Source: Cladocopium goreaui
Taxonomy: Eukaryota > Sar > Dinophyceae > Suessiales > Symbiodiniaceae
Assembly (NCBI GenBank): GCA_947184155.2
Contig: CAMXCT020001141.1
Span: 1-64,000 of the forward strand
Length of the DNA stretch: 64,000 bases
Direction: 5' to 3'
Below the pieces are notes generated by a model. The model did not search any database. It was not told the DNA's origin and was given only the letters and a program-made list of their open reading frames with translations. Position 1 is the first letter of the stretch. Every line of letters begins with the position of its first letter. This document shows positions 51,799-63,309 of the stretch, piece by piece. A program made the translations under genes and the position numbers.

Positions 51799-51880
51799 GT
51801 CTGGAAGTCCCAGCCCCGAAGATCCACACGCAACACGTGGTGAACGTCGGGCTTGGACCGCCAAGGTCGGCTCGGGTTGG
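51799..51880 (+). CDS. Candidate internal exon
   Basis: After GTAGCTCCAG and before GTACCG the frame reads LEVPAPKIHTQHVVNVGLGP and PRSARV. The bias is strong (most third positions C or G). Confidence 0.4.
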
Positions 51881-52732
51881 GTACCGGGTACCTTGCCGGA
51901 AATTCATCCCACTCAACATTGGTGTTTGTGGTTTTAAACCAATTAGTTAGGGTGCTTTGAGGGTCAAGGTGTACATATATTATATGAACATTTAACTTAG
52001 CAAAAATTGGCGGAATTGAATTTCAAGCTGAATTGGGCAGAGAACTTGGCAAATCTTGATTCGATCATGTTTGATCCCTCAATGGTAAATCCACAAATGG
52101 TTGGTAAGATTGGGGTTCTCCCACCACGGATGGTATATCCCTATGGTAATTATGTATATCCCTATAATTAATGGAACATAAAGATCAATAGGGATATACA
52201 TAATTAGGTTTCAGCATGGTTCCATCACGTTCCATCGCTGTTCAGTTTTCCCCATCAACTAGGGGAAAACTGACCTGTAAAATGAAGCTACTTAGCCCTA
52301 GACTGAGGTTCAACCATGGACTATTTTAATGGTTTCACTATACGTAGTCGATGGTGAATTCATCCCACATTAAGTTTGCTTGATCTTAATACCGTGCCAT
52401 ACGAATTCTGGTATTCTTTGGAAGGATGGAACCAAATGGAATTGCATAGCTCCATTGTCAATCAAGAACCCAGAAGAGTTCAGCCCAGTTTAGCAAAATC
52501 CAAACTTCAAGTGGTTTGATAGCAAATCCATTAATGGATTGTCACCTAATTTTTATCGGATTGGCGTAGCCCCACAAGATTCCGACCATGTTTCAAATGC
52601 ATTATTATATTGATACATATACTGTGGTGACAATCCCAATCGAATGATATGTTTGAGGTGATTTACCACCATGAATCAAAGATCCTTTTTTTCCTGGTGA
52701 CGTCCTTTTTCCTGCAACCAATCCATACCCAG
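51881..52732. other. Non-coding
   Basis: Contains a short inverted pair ATGTATATCCCTAT and ATAGGGATATACATAA (52151-52206) and AACTAGGGGAAAACTG mirrored by CAGTTTTCCCC (52242-52272). No exon. Confidence 0.4.
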
Positions 52733-52901
52733 TCGTCCGCACAGGGCGCCGAAACCCGGCCTGCCCCTGGGAATGCAGGGTACGCACATGGCGACCCCGG
52801 CAAGCGGTACCTTGGAGCTGGGGGAATTTGATCCGCAAAGATGGGCCGGGTCATCAGCATCATTAGCCTTCTACGAATGGCCAAGACCCGAGAAAAGATG
52901 A
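52733..52901 (+). CDS. Candidate exon, Pro/Gly/Ala-rich
   Basis: After CCATACCCAG the frame reads RPHRAPKPGLPLGMQGTHMA, TPASGTLELGEFDPQRWAGS, then SASLAFYEWPRPEKR and TGA at 52899-52901. Strong codon bias. A longer reverse-strand frame (52663-52968) and two other + frames overlap, but their composition is less natural. Possibly an internal exon whose donor precedes the stop. Confidence 0.45.
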
Positions 52902-53215
52902 ACTTGACCAGCCAAAGTATATGGGCAGCGAATGTTTGTCCAAGAAGAACATCGAATTTGACCAGCAAGAATCAGCACTTACCTCTGGTAATCTATCCCT
53001 GGCACTGGCGAATTCCAGCATTTGAGAGGATAATCATCCACTACCAGGGGACTTTCAGTGATTTTCCATTGCCGCAATTGAGCAGAGGGTCAATTTAAAT
53101 GTACCACGGATTACCACGCCCCGGACGGTTTTTCTAATGACATTCATCCTAGTATCATCCTAGTATCATCCTAGTAAACTAGCAGGATTGATGTTTTGAT
53201 TCACTTTCCCAACAG

Positions 53216-53287
53216 GATCAATGAAGCTTCACCAGCTGGCCCATCTGAGGAAACAAGTGACCAGAATCCGCGTAGAACTGTAGAACT
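53216..53287 (+). CDS. Small candidate exon with consensus donor
   Basis: After CCCAACAG and before GTGAGT (full consensus donor) the frame reads INEASPAGPSEETSDQNPRR and TVE. A triplicated ATCATCCTAGT lies in the preceding intron (53145-53175). Confidence 0.4.
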
Positions 53288-53763
53288 GTGAGTCTTCTGC
53301 GCAACTCAGTAGCCTCACTCGCAATAGCTTGGTAGGCAAAGCCGCGGGCCGCCCTTGACGTGCCACTCTCAAAATATTGAGAAAACCTCCATCATCCACT
53401 GGTCATCCACACATCTTTTCCAGCCGATGATGATCTCAGCTGCCATGGCTGTGATGCCGATGGCAAGGATGGAGACACATGAGCCACGCTGCTGAAACAT
53501 AACATGGTCTTGTGGAAAAATACCATAGCTACCACAAAATGTGCATTTTCAAATGGGAAAAAGTTGCTGAAGATGATCCAACATGGCAAGTTGCTTAGTT
53601 GGTGGGAATGATGATCAGCCATGGGAATCCATGGGAATTCGGGGTGATTTCATGATCACACGCCAAAAAAAGGGGACGGATTGTTATCCTTGACATGAAT
53701 TAAAATGACCCATCTTGTGGTTCTAAGTTTGTTTGGTATATGATGGTATATGGTATACCTCAG
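53288..53763. other. Presumed intron
   Basis: No + strand coding bias. A reverse frame at 53392-53622 is open but unsupported. Ends in ATACCTCAG. Confidence 0.3.
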
Positions 53764-53928
53764 CAAATTGACCCATACCATGTGGCCCATTGTGGCCTCT
53801 TGGTTTCATCCAGAATGCCGAGGCATAGATCTGGCATGCTTGAGAAACATCCTGTCAATTTTAAAGACCCACACTGTGTGCCTTGTAAAGACGAAGAGCA
53901 CGGGTTGAATATGTTTGATAATCGCTGA
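53764..53928 (+). CDS. Candidate terminal exon, His/Cys-rich
   Basis: The frame reads QIDPYHVAHCGLLVSSRMPR, HRSGMLEKHPVNFKDPHCVP, then CKDEEHGLNMFDNR with TGA at 53926-53928. Several Cys and His residues (HCVPC) could bind metal, but no known finger spacing is met. Confidence 0.4.
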   Translation, partial: QIDPYHVAHCGLLVSSRMPRHRSGMLEKHPVNFKDPHCVPCKDEEHGLNMFDNR

Positions 53929-54943
53929 TGCAAGCCACTCCAAGCTGGAAAGACACCGATCTAGTCCTGTGGATCCTCCGAACTGTTGGAAACTGCAGTA
54001 GTTGCAATGTACATCAATATACTGATGTTCATATTTGTACCAGAGATATTATGAGAGAGAGATTGCAATATTATTGTTTTCCTTTGGCCTTCCTTATGGG
54101 GAATTCGTTGTTTCTTGCGGTCTGTCGACTCCGTTTGCAGTACTTGTAAATGAGCATGAACTCCAGCCCTCGAAAATGGATGGGTATCCGTATCCGTGAG
54201 TTAAAATTAGATTGGAATGGAAATTAGAAGGAGATGTCAATTGAACAACTAGACGGTTGATCCTGCTCAGGGATCCTGAAGAAACACTGCGAGTCCTCAC
54301 GCGCCGGGCCGGCAGTGGCAGCGGATGCTTCGTGCAGCACAATCCAAGCCATCATCGTGACATGATCAAGCGAAGATCTTAAAAATGACCAAGAAAAACG
54401 GTGAAGACTAGGAAAACCATGGAAAACCACAGTCTCCCTGAGACGTTGGGTCTGGATTCTTGCTATAAGAACCCGTTGTAAACAACGAACCTGGCATGAG
54501 TTGTCAAAAAATTTGGATAACCCTAAAATAAAGTGGTTGCTCATCATTTTTTCATTGACATGGCTGCATTGATAATAGTAATTTACCGGACAAGCCCATA
54601 AAGTGCCTTTTGTCAGACAAACCCATACAGTACAGTACATACATTTTTGTTTATATATATATATGTATATGTGTGTGTGTACATAGCAACATGGGGAGAG
54701 ATATGATTATGTTTTGTATAATTTGTCAAGGATTTCTATTTTGTTTGTGGGATATTTGTCAACAGCCTTCAGAAAGCTTCATCAGATCCCGACTTCCACC
54801 GCCGATCGTCCCAGGACATAGCGTGTTCCATTCGTTTTCAGCTGTGAGATTGATATATTCCACCCATAAGCGCTCCCAATGAGTATGCTGATAGTCACTA
54901 ATGGTCCCACTTTACTTAGTTTCAACTGTTTCCATATACTCAG
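53929..54943. other. Mostly non-coding
   Basis: A weak exon is possible near 54767-54850 (PSESFIRSRLPPPIVPGHS). A 138-codon reverse frame at 54224-54640 shows no bias. TA/GT run at 54650-54680. Confidence 0.3.
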
Positions 54944-55061
54944 TTTCAAGGGCCCAGGAAGGATTGCCAATGCGGGGTGGGATATGCTCAACCTTGCGGA
55001 GAGACTCATGGGTCCTCACATTTTGTTCACCCTTGCACCTCCATTTCGAGCTGCGAGTTGA
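54944..55061 (+). CDS. Candidate terminal exon
   Basis: After ATACTCAG the frame reads FKGPGRIANAGWDMLNLAER, then LMGPHILFTLAPPFRAAS, with TGA at 55059-55061. Good bias. Unknown family. Confidence 0.4.
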
Positions 55062-57039
55062 GATGCGCAACGTTATTAGAAAATGAAGTGAGCCTGGAAA
55101 GGCGTTTGGATGATCCCGGAAAGCAACAACTTTAGTTGTGCTTCACATTCGCGGAATGAATCATTTCAGACCCAGCTAATTTGCCTCGTTTTCGATTTCA
55201 AAGCCAAAACCTGTGGTCGAATCCAGGCTGTTTCATTTCAACATGCACCAACTTTCACTAAAAAGAGTTTGAATTCAAGCGACCAATGCCTGGCTTCAGA
55301 GGGACCAGGGATGATGCATGAGACCTTCCCAAAAATCCAAAACAGGTGCAGTTTTTGATAGTTGTTGCATCAAAATGTCAGATACACCATCTCCAACCCT
55401 CTGGTAATAAGTGATGGTTATGTAGACATAGATAAAAAAACACACACCGAAGGATATGAGATAATGTACTCATGTGTATATAATTTGTGCGCACGCGTGC
55501 ACATACATATGTGCAGAGACATAAATGCATGCATACATACACTACGCTACACTTCGCTACACTTCACTGCACTACATGTTCCGACACGACACTAATTACA
55601 CACTACACTACAACACAGTACATAAGATACCTCACAGACATACAGGTACATACAGGTACGCTACACACGTACTTATAGGCACATACAAGTCCGTACACGA
55701 ACACACATTTATGTACATGTACATACGCGAAGCATGCGCTAATATGTTATTTTCCCCACCCAATAGCAACAAGGGTGGTGAAAGCAATGCAACCATCCAC
55801 ACTGCCGAATGATGGTCCCAAACGACTGGTGTCTTTTGATGGAGTCCAGACTGTTTCTAGATGGGTCACGCCCAGTGTGTATGGCTTGAGGGGCCTGTCT
55901 TTGCTAATTGGCATGAATTGGACCTAAATCCTGATCGGCATCATTTTCTAAGTCTACAGCTGGCGTTCTGCTAATTTGTCCAGTAGTGGGATGGCTTTGG
56001 GCCACGAACCATATTATATCACTTAGTATGATCATATTTATGTAATTATGTTTTATAACTATATTTTTGTATATATATATATAGATAGATAGATATATAA
56101 GTATACATATATATATAGATATATATAGATATATAAATATACATATATATATATATAAATAGATATACATATATATATATACACATATATATATAGACAT
56201 ATGATCTAGAATGCACTAGGATTGTAATTGCCGCAGGCACATACCAGCACATGGAAGAATTAGATAGGACTAAAAAACGCTCAATAAAGAAATGGATGGA
56301 AGGATACAAGCCTATATGGTACACATAGTATAACAACCAATTACTCTATCCCAAATGTTGCACCAGACTGGCCAACTCTGTCACCAGCTTTTTTAGCGAT
56401 TCAGCGGCTTTCACAGCAGTCCTGCTTTGTCTGTGGCTGTGTTGCGCAGACCAGGTCCGTCCACAAGCCACGGAGACGCCTGGCGTTTGTTGTGCCATTG
56501 TGGTCGCCAGGCTTACACAGGTTCGCAACAAAGAATACCACAGATAAGTCGAGATAAATACCAATAACTGAGAAAAGTAATGACATTACCCGGTATCCAG
56601 GGATTCTGTCAAGAACACCAGAGAGATTGATTATATTTGATGCGGGGTCGAAACAACCAAGAGTTTCATCAAATACTATACGAGCAATTGCATTTTTGTT
56701 CACTGCTGCCCAGAGCAACAAATTTTGGAGAAGTGGCGAGTGCTGTTCGGCGGAATGCCAATAGGCCTTCTTCGTTCAATTTGGAGCGGTTTTTTTAAAA
56801 TGTTTTTTTTGCAAAAAGTCCAGGATGCAGAATACAATCAATGATTACAGGATCACCCTACAGGACCACCAATACTTTATTGTATTCTACTACATTGATC
56901 AATGATTACTACATCAATTGGACTTTTATGCATCACCCTACAGGATCCCCCCAAAACAGTTGATCCATGTTGATCCCTTTGGGAAAGATTTCACCAGGTC
57001 ACCGAGCGGCAAGTGAAGGCATGAGATTATCCTTGGCTT
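55062..57039. other. Mostly non-coding, simple repeats
   Basis: 55520-55625 has CTACACTTCGCTACACTTCA-type repeats like those at 36.7-37.6 kb. 56060-56200 is TATATATAGA-rich. A 15-codon terminal exon is possible at 55771-55812 (NKGGESNATIHTAE). The reverse frame 56401-56721 is unsupported. Confidence 0.35.
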
Positions 57040-57294
57040 GTGTTGGAGTTGGCCCGTGGTAGCTTGCGTTGGGTTCCTCATGAACCCACAGCTCGCACCA
57101 TCATTTGTTGGCGTTTGTTAGCAAGTCAATTTGAGAATTCAAAATATCCCCGTCAAGAAATCCAAAATACAAGAGTTGGAGAGCTCCAGCATGTTCCAGC
57201 TGACGAAATGATGGTGTGGTTAAACCCGCAGTCCTTGACAGCAACATCGCGAAAGAGAGGCTTCAGTGCCAAGGGTGTCAAGGGGATTACTTGA
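57040..57294 (+). CDS. Candidate terminal exon, unknown protein
   Basis: The frame reads PTARTIICWRLLASQFENSK, then QNTRVGELQHVPADEMMVWL and TSRKRGFSAKGVKGIT, with TGA at 57292-57294. The exon start is not fixed. It is polar with a basic C-terminus. Moderate bias. Confidence 0.35.
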   Translation: MLELARGSLRWVPHEPTARTIICWRLLASQFENSKYPRQEIQNTRVGELQHVPADEMMVWLNPQSLTATSRKRGFSAKGVKGIT

Positions 57295-57720
57295 TCATGA
57301 TGTACTTACAGTTTATTTGCTGTTGATGGAAAGAAGCACCACAATAAATAAATAATAAAGGAAGGAAAAAATTGGTTCTTCATCCCACTGTGTTTCCCCA
57401 AAAGCTTTCCCTCAAACCATGGCGACGGAGAGACCAGTTCCTGGGCTTTGGTCCGAACTTACTTCGAACTACTGAAGTAGAATTTCAACTACCGAACTAC
57501 TCAAATGAAATTACTTGGCGCCAATTTCAACTAATTGGGGGAATTGACATCAGAATCCACCAGATGCCGAGGTTTGCAGTCTCACGATTCGGAAGAGCTC
57601 TAATTTGCACCTCTGATTGATCATCCAAGGTTAAACAATGTCCTTTTTGTATCCCTCGCTTTCATATATTCCACAAACAAGATCAAATAAAACATGTCAT
57701 TGCATACTGATTGTGTCTGA
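57295..57720. other. Little coding signal
   Basis: A short frame from ATG 57419 (MATERPVPGLWSELTSNY) could be a first exon. A longer frame in another register covers the same region. Neither is firm. Confidence 0.25.
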
Positions 57721-57800
57721 TAATCACCACCACCGCCACCACCACAACCGGTATGATGATAGTCATCATCATCATCATTATCATCATCATCATCATCACA
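57721..57800. repeat. CAC / ATC trinucleotide repeat
   Basis: ACCACCACCGCCACC followed by ATCATCATC runs. His- or Asp-rich frames are artefacts. Confidence 0.9.
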
Positions 57801-58059
57801 TATCATGTTTCATCATGTTTTGTGTCCTTGTTTGCATTTGCCTCCGATGTTGCCAGGTGAAGATGAGCTGAGCCAGTGTGACCGGGACGGCCCAGCAGAT
57901 TATCATCCAGCGGTAAACAAGAGGCGACTGTCGGAGATTCATGGATCTATTTTCTTGTTTCATTGATCGTCTCATTGATTACCTCCCGTTTCCGTTGTAT
58001 TCCATAGACTGTCCGAGCACAACAAACTGTATATATATATACACATGTACATACATGAG

Positions 58060-58385
58060 TGAGTGAGTGAATGAATGAATGAAATGAAACGAAATGAAAT
58101 GATATTAAATGATTAAATGAAATGAAATTAAATGATTGAATGAAATGAATGAATGATTGAATGAATGAACGAATGAACGAAATGAAATGAAATGAAATGA
58201 AGTGAAGTGAAGTGAAGTGAAGTGAAATGAAATGAAATGAAATGAATGAATGAATGAACGAACAAATGAATGAATGCAATGAAATAAAGAATGAGTGAGA
58301 GAATGGATGAATGAATGAATGAATGGATGAATGAATGAGTGAATGAATGAGTGAATGAATGAATGAATGAATGAGGGAATGAACA
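58060..58385. repeat. GAAT / GAAAT microsatellite
   Basis: Over 300 bp of GAATGAAT, GAAATGAAAT and GAAGTGAAGT. The reverse-strand Ser/Phe/His-rich frames are artefacts. Confidence 0.95.
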
Positions 58386-59455
58386 CACACATTATATATA
58401 TATACCTGCATCTTCCAGTGTATTTAAACATCCATTTCAGGAACTATTGCTGGGGACATGTTTTTCTGCTTGTGAGCAAGTTTTGTATTTTTCTGCCTTT
58501 GCACGTGTTTGCCGGTGTTGAAACGCCGAAAAAAAACATCCAAACAGCGCCAAAAAATTGGAAACAGCGATATTTTAGGCAACTGGCGACAATTATTGCT
58601 GTTTCGGATTTCGAGCGATAATTTTGCATAGGTGGATTATCCAGGTATATATATATATATATACAATACCTACATCTTCCCCAGTGTACATAATTTCTGC
58701 CTTTTGAGGGATTTCTGCCTTTTGTGGTTAAAAGGCAACTTTACCCGACCACGGGCGACTTTTGCGATTTCAAGTACTGTAATTAGGGCAACCTTTCTGA
58801 TGGTGGCAGAAATCTCTCAATGCTTTCTAGGCGATAAATGCCAATCCAAAGATAAGGCAATCTTTTCACCAAATTTCCGCAGATCTATGCGTGAAACTGG
58901 GTTTACTTGTTTGAAGTCATCGCCAAGCTGCAAAGCAACCGTTTGACAACAACACAGGGCAGCAGCACAGCCCACACTTTCTTACCCGGAATGTGTATAT
59001 ATATATATATATCTCTCTCTCTCTCTCCCCTTATTTTTCCCATATCTTTGATTTTGGGCTGTGGCCAATGCAGGGCATTAGGCCCAGGCTTGGTCATTTG
59101 GATCTTTCCCGCAAGAATTGGCAAAACTAGTTGGGATGCCTTTGAGTTGGTTTTTGCTCGAATTTACAGTATTTTTTCTGGAATTTGTAACCCTCAAAAG
59201 AAGAAACGGAGCGGGAGACTTTTCCCGACCAAACGGCGACTTTTCGCGACCTAAAGGCGACTTTACCCGACCAACGTGTTTGTTTGATGCATTATACCCC
59301 ATTGGGGCAGGGGCATATTCCAGTTCAAGCCTACCCAAGGCCAAATTCAAACATGTTCATGCCAGAACAAACTCTTGCAATTGCAACAGGCCGGTGTGTG
59401 ACAGCTGAGGGTGGGAGCATGAAGTAGTTTTGGTCAAACAATTACTTTACTTCGT
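58386..59455. other. Non-coding with dispersed GGCGACTTTACCCGACC motifs
   Basis: Motif blocks at 58734-58765 and 59213-59275 (GGCGACTTTTCGCGACC and close variants). TA runs at 58648 and 58997 and a CT run at 59012-59028. Frames here are unsupported. Confidence 0.4.
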
Positions 59456-60050
59456 GTGATCCCCACCATGACATTTATACATTTTGTTACTGGCAAATCT
59501 TCTGGCATTCTATCTGGCATATCTTCTGGCATTCTATCTGGCATATCTTCTGGCATATTATCTACTCAAATCTTCTGGCATTCTATCTGGCAAACATTCT
59601 GGCACTTTATCTGGCATATCTTCTGGCATTCTATCTGACATTTTATCTGGCATTCTATCTGGCATATCTTCTAACATTCAATCTGGCATATCTTCTGGCA
59701 CTCTATCTGGCATATCTTCTGGCATTCTATTTGGCCGTTGAGGTCCAGCGGTGCACACTGAGCTGGGAAGGTCCCAGGTTGAGGTCCAGCCGTGCACACT
59801 GAGCTGGGAAGGTCCCAGGTTGAGGTCCAGCGGTGCACACTGTGCTGGGAAGGTCCCAGGTTGAGGTCCAGCAGCGCACACTGAGCTGGGAAGTTGGCAA
59901 AGAGCTTGGCGAAGAGTTGGCAAGGCGGAAGTGGAGGTGGAAGTTGATGCAGACATGGTCGAGGAGAAACTGGAGGAGGAGGCGGAGGAGGAGGAGCAGG
60001 AGGACGAGCTAGCCGACAAGGAGGAGGAGAACAACTCTGATAAAATCTAA
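59440..60050 (+). repeat. Ser-Gly-Ile-Leu repeat element, copy 2
   Basis: Same order as copy 1: ATTACTTTACTTCG, CACCATGACATTTATACATT, the CTATCTGGCATATCTTCTGG block, four units of GAGGTCCAGCGGTGCACACT, then the acidic tail. Here the tail is open to its natural end: AEVEVEVDADMVEEKLEEEA, then EEEEQEDELADKEEENNSDK and I, TAA at about 60048. Stops or shifts upstream still separate it from the ATG. Confidence 0.75.
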
Positions 60051-61010
60051 TTACTTTACTTCGAGTTATCCTCACCATGACATCTATACGTTTTGTTACT
60101 GGCAAATCTTATGGCATTCTATCTGACAATATCTGACATATCTTCTGGCATTTTATCTGGCATATCTTCTGGCATTCTATCTGGCATATCTTCTGGCATT
60201 CTACCTAGCATATCTTCTGCACTATGTTCTGGCATATCTTCTGGCACTCTATCTGGCATATCTTCTGGCATATCTTCTGACATTCTATCTGGCACACTTT
60301 CTGCCAATCTATATGGCATATCTTCTGGCATTCTATCTGGCATTCTCTCTGGCATATCTCATCGCACTTTATCTGGCATATCTTCTGGCATTTGATCTGG
60401 CATTCTCTCTGGCATACCTTCTGGCATTCTATCTGGCATATCTTCTGGCATTCTATCTGACATTTTATCTGGCATTCTATCTGGCATATCTTCTAACATT
60501 CAATCTGGCATATCTTCTAACATTCTATCTGGCTTCTGGCATTCTATCTGGCATATCTTTTGGCATTCTATCTGGCCGTTGAGGTCCAGCGGTGCACACT
60601 GAGCTGGGAAGGTCCCAGGTTGAGGTCCAGCGGTGCACACTGAGCTGGGAAGGTCCCAGGTTGAGGTCCAGCAGTGCAAAGTGAGGTGGGAAGGTCCCAA
60701 GGTTGGGGTCCAGCAGTGCGCACTGAGCTGGGAAGAGGTCCAGCGGTGCACACTGAGCTGGGAAGGTCCCAGGTTGAGGTCCGGCGGTGGACACTGAGCT
60801 GGGAAGTTGGCAAAGAGCTTGGCGAAGAGAGTTGGCAAAGAGTTTGGCGAAGAGTTGGCAAGGCGGAAGTGCAGGTGGAAGTTGATGCAGACATGGTCGA
60901 GGAGAAACTGGAGGAGGAGGAGGAGGCGAGGAGGAGGAGGAGGAGGCGCGGAGGAGGAAGAGGAGAAGAGCTAGCCGAGGAGGAGAAGAACAAACTCTGA
61001 TAAAATCAAA
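60050..61010 (+). repeat. Ser-Gly-Ile-Leu repeat element, copy 3
   Basis: Directly follows copy 2 and repeats the same module order with a longer first block and six or so 42-bp units. The tail reads VEVDADMVEEKLEEEEEARR and then shifts, ending EELAEEEKNKL. It is followed by a duplicated AACCCTCACCTGGCAGGTGG (61012 and 61037), also seen after copy 1. Confidence 0.75.
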
Positions 61011-61059
61011 CAACCCTCACCTGGCAGGTGGGGAACAACCCTCACCTGGCAGGTGGGGA

Positions 61060-61270
61060 AAAACTCTACTGGGATAGTTTGGCTAAACCAAGAAATGCAT
61101 TGGGATAATTTGTGCAAGCAAAGACACTTGTTGGGATAACTATTGGTGAAACTTAAGCAAATAAAAAATGTGGTGGGATAGTTTGGGCAAACCAAGACAT
61201 ATATGAAAATGTATTAAGATTTTAGGTAGCTTGGGCAAATCAGAACATGTCTAGTGGGGTAATTTGGTTA
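61060..61270. repeat. Degenerate GGGATAGTTTGGGCAAACCA repeat
   Basis: Five or so diverged units with GGGATAATTT or GGGATAGTTTGG followed by GCAAACCAAGACAT, spaced about 40 bases. Confidence 0.55.
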
Positions 61271-62095
61271 GGGCAGTTTAGCTTTCACGATTTCCCGACA
61301 GGCGATTCTGAAGACAAAAGGCGATTCTGAAAAAAACAAGCAGAAAATGTTGCCGTTTAGTAAAAGAGCCAACAAAAACGCATACCTGGAAGATCCAGGT
61401 GCGTACATTGTAACATTTGTCATTGTATATACACCCTAATACACACGCGCGTGTATGCACAACTGAATGCCAATGCCGGTGGGGGTCGCACAATCGCCAA
61501 GACATGTGAGCGAATGGATGCCAACCAGTCCCCATGATTCATGGCGTGTCCATGTTCTGCAGACAGCTTGGGTCTCACCTTTTGAACCGCAACCCCCTTT
61601 TGGTTTTGCCTTGTGACCTGCATTTTTTTGAAATCCCTCTAGCGTTAAGAGCCCAACCAGAATACTTGGTTTAGCAAGTTTAGTAGATCAGTGGATTTGT
61701 TCCTTTAGGGTTTTAGGGGTCCGTATATGGTTTTGGGCCAAAATATGTTAAAATTCTCAACCACCAACACAGAGGATTAAATACCCCCAGAAAAAATGTT
61801 GCGTGTCCCACGTTTCACCCATCCCAATTTCCGTGGGTGGGTTCTTATGATTGAGGAATGGGATGAATTCCATTTCATATATATATATATAATTTATATA
61901 TATATGTATATGTATGTATATATGTAGCGAATTCTCGATTGTTGATGATTGTATTATGTCCTGTATTTGATGGTTCCCTCAATGTCAACCATCACTTTTG
62001 ATGTATTTCGATGTATTTTGGGAATGAGATCCTTTTTCTTCCGTAGCTCATTAATGCTCATGCAGCAACTCAAGATTTGGTTTGCTGTTTGCCAG
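61271..62095. other. Non-coding
   Basis: GGCGATTCTGAA is duplicated at 61302 and 61319. A TA tract lies at 61877-61923. Reverse frames at 61278-61623 lack bias. Confidence 0.4.
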
Positions 62096-62156
62096 CGGCC
62101 AGATGGAAGGCGCCAAGCCGATTTTTCGACGCAAATCGTTAAACACCAGGGAAGAG
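62096..62156 (+). CDS. Candidate penultimate exon
   Basis: A 61-nt exon between TTTGCCAG and GTAACG. The frame reads GQMEGAKPIFRRKSLNTREE and ends in phase 0, matching the exon at 62400. Confidence 0.45.
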
Positions 62157-62399
62157 GTAACGAATTGAGAACTAGAAACCGGAACCTTTTTTGGTTTTTT
62201 GGTCAGTAGCTACACATTGGATCATTTTTGGGTGTTTCGAAACAGGTGATGACATACAGATGAATATTCAGCAAGGATCTAGTAACCCCCCGAGTTTATT
62301 TCAGTTTATAAATAGCGGGGGGCCGATTCAATTGATAGAGAAATTGATCACAATTTGGTGGTACCCAAATCATACGAGATCACTGGCTGTTGCACCCAG

Positions 62400-62465
62400 T
62401 GGGAGCTCCTGCCGGAGGAGTTTCCTCGGAGCCAGAGCCACAAAGTCCTTTTTGGCGAAGCCTGA
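62400..62465 (+). CDS. Candidate terminal exon joined to 62096
   Basis: After TTGCACCCAG the frame reads WELLPEEFPRSQSHKVLFGE and A, with TGA at 62463-62465. The phase fits the previous exon. Another frame here (GVSSEPEPQSPFWRSLKEVA) is longer and cannot be excluded. Confidence 0.4.
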   Translation, partial: WELLPEEFPRSQSHKVLFGEA

Positions 62466-62559
62466 AAGAGGTGGCAGCCGCGGGGAACTGTAAACTCTAC
62501 CAGACTTGGTTTGGTTTGACCATGGGGTATACTGCAAAAATTGCCATGTTACAGGGAAA

Positions 62560-62640
62560 ATACGATGATGAAACATGATAAATTAATAAACATTGATAAA
62601 CCATGATAAACCATGATAAACCATATAAACAATAAACCAT
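62560..62640. repeat. ATAAACCATG short repeat
   Basis: Four to six units of TGATAAACCA. Possibly related to the ATAAACCATTAG cluster at 12.4 kb. Confidence 0.6.
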
Positions 62641-62795
62641 CAGATGTGGGACGGTCTCAAGCCAATTGCATGCTGAGGAGATTCTACTTGACATCTACTT
62701 TCGTGAATCCCGCATGTGGCCCATACAACCTCATACAACCTGCCTTTGAACCTTGGATTAACTGCAAATAAGTGGAACATTTTGCAGTTTGTCAG

Positions 62796-62864
62796 GTGAA
62801 GCTGTGCTATGCCAAACTCCAGAATGAGATTGCAGCCTTAGAAGAGAGCTTTCAGCAGGACCTG
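62796..62864 (+). CDS. Coiled-coil gene, exon 1 of 3 visible
   Basis: After GTTTGTCAG and before GTTGTG the frame reads VKLCYAKLQNEIAALEESFQ and QDL, 23 codons in phase 0. Heptad-like hydrophobic spacing (L, I, L, F) indicates a coiled coil. It joins in phase with the exon at 63133. Confidence 0.45.
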
Positions 62865-63132
62865 GTTGTGATTCTTTCCCCGGCCGTTGTTTTTCCGCAT
62901 TCCCTTTGAATTCAATACTAAGCAATGAGCAGAGCCGGCTGGCACTTGTAAGGGCAATGGGCAATTTTGCCCCTATATAAGCCCAGGCAAGAATCGGGAA
63001 GTCTGCCGAAAACCGAAAGTTTCCAAGTCAAAGCTGCTCCAATCATTAATTTCTACGTCATTCATGCATCTGTATTGCTTTACATGTGTATTATATTACG
63101 TTATGGTTTATACCCTGGCACCATGACACGAG

Positions 63133-63189
63133 GAGCTGCAGTGGCATGTGGCGCAGCAACTGAATGCTGTCGAGGCACCAGGAGTTCAG
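63133..63189 (+). CDS. Coiled-coil gene, exon 2 of 3 visible
   Basis: After GACACGAG and before GTGATC the frame reads ELQWHVAQQLNAVEAPGVQ, 19 codons in phase 0. It is hidden under a longer frame in another register. The acceptor is weak in pyrimidines. Confidence 0.4.
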
Positions 63190-63309
63190 GTGATCCATGA
63201 AGTCGGGGAAAATCAATGAAGGGCCATTTACATATGTATGCAATACACACCCCTTTTTAAATATATTATATATTTATTTAATATCTATACACACAACTTA
63301 ATCTTAGAG

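Noticed and set aside
54224..54640. 138-codon reverse frame
   Set aside because: No third-position bias, no splice or start context, and it would be the only sizeable reverse gene in the window.
58105..58431. Long Ser/Phe/His-rich reverse frames
   Set aside because: Translation of a GAAT/GAAAT microsatellite.
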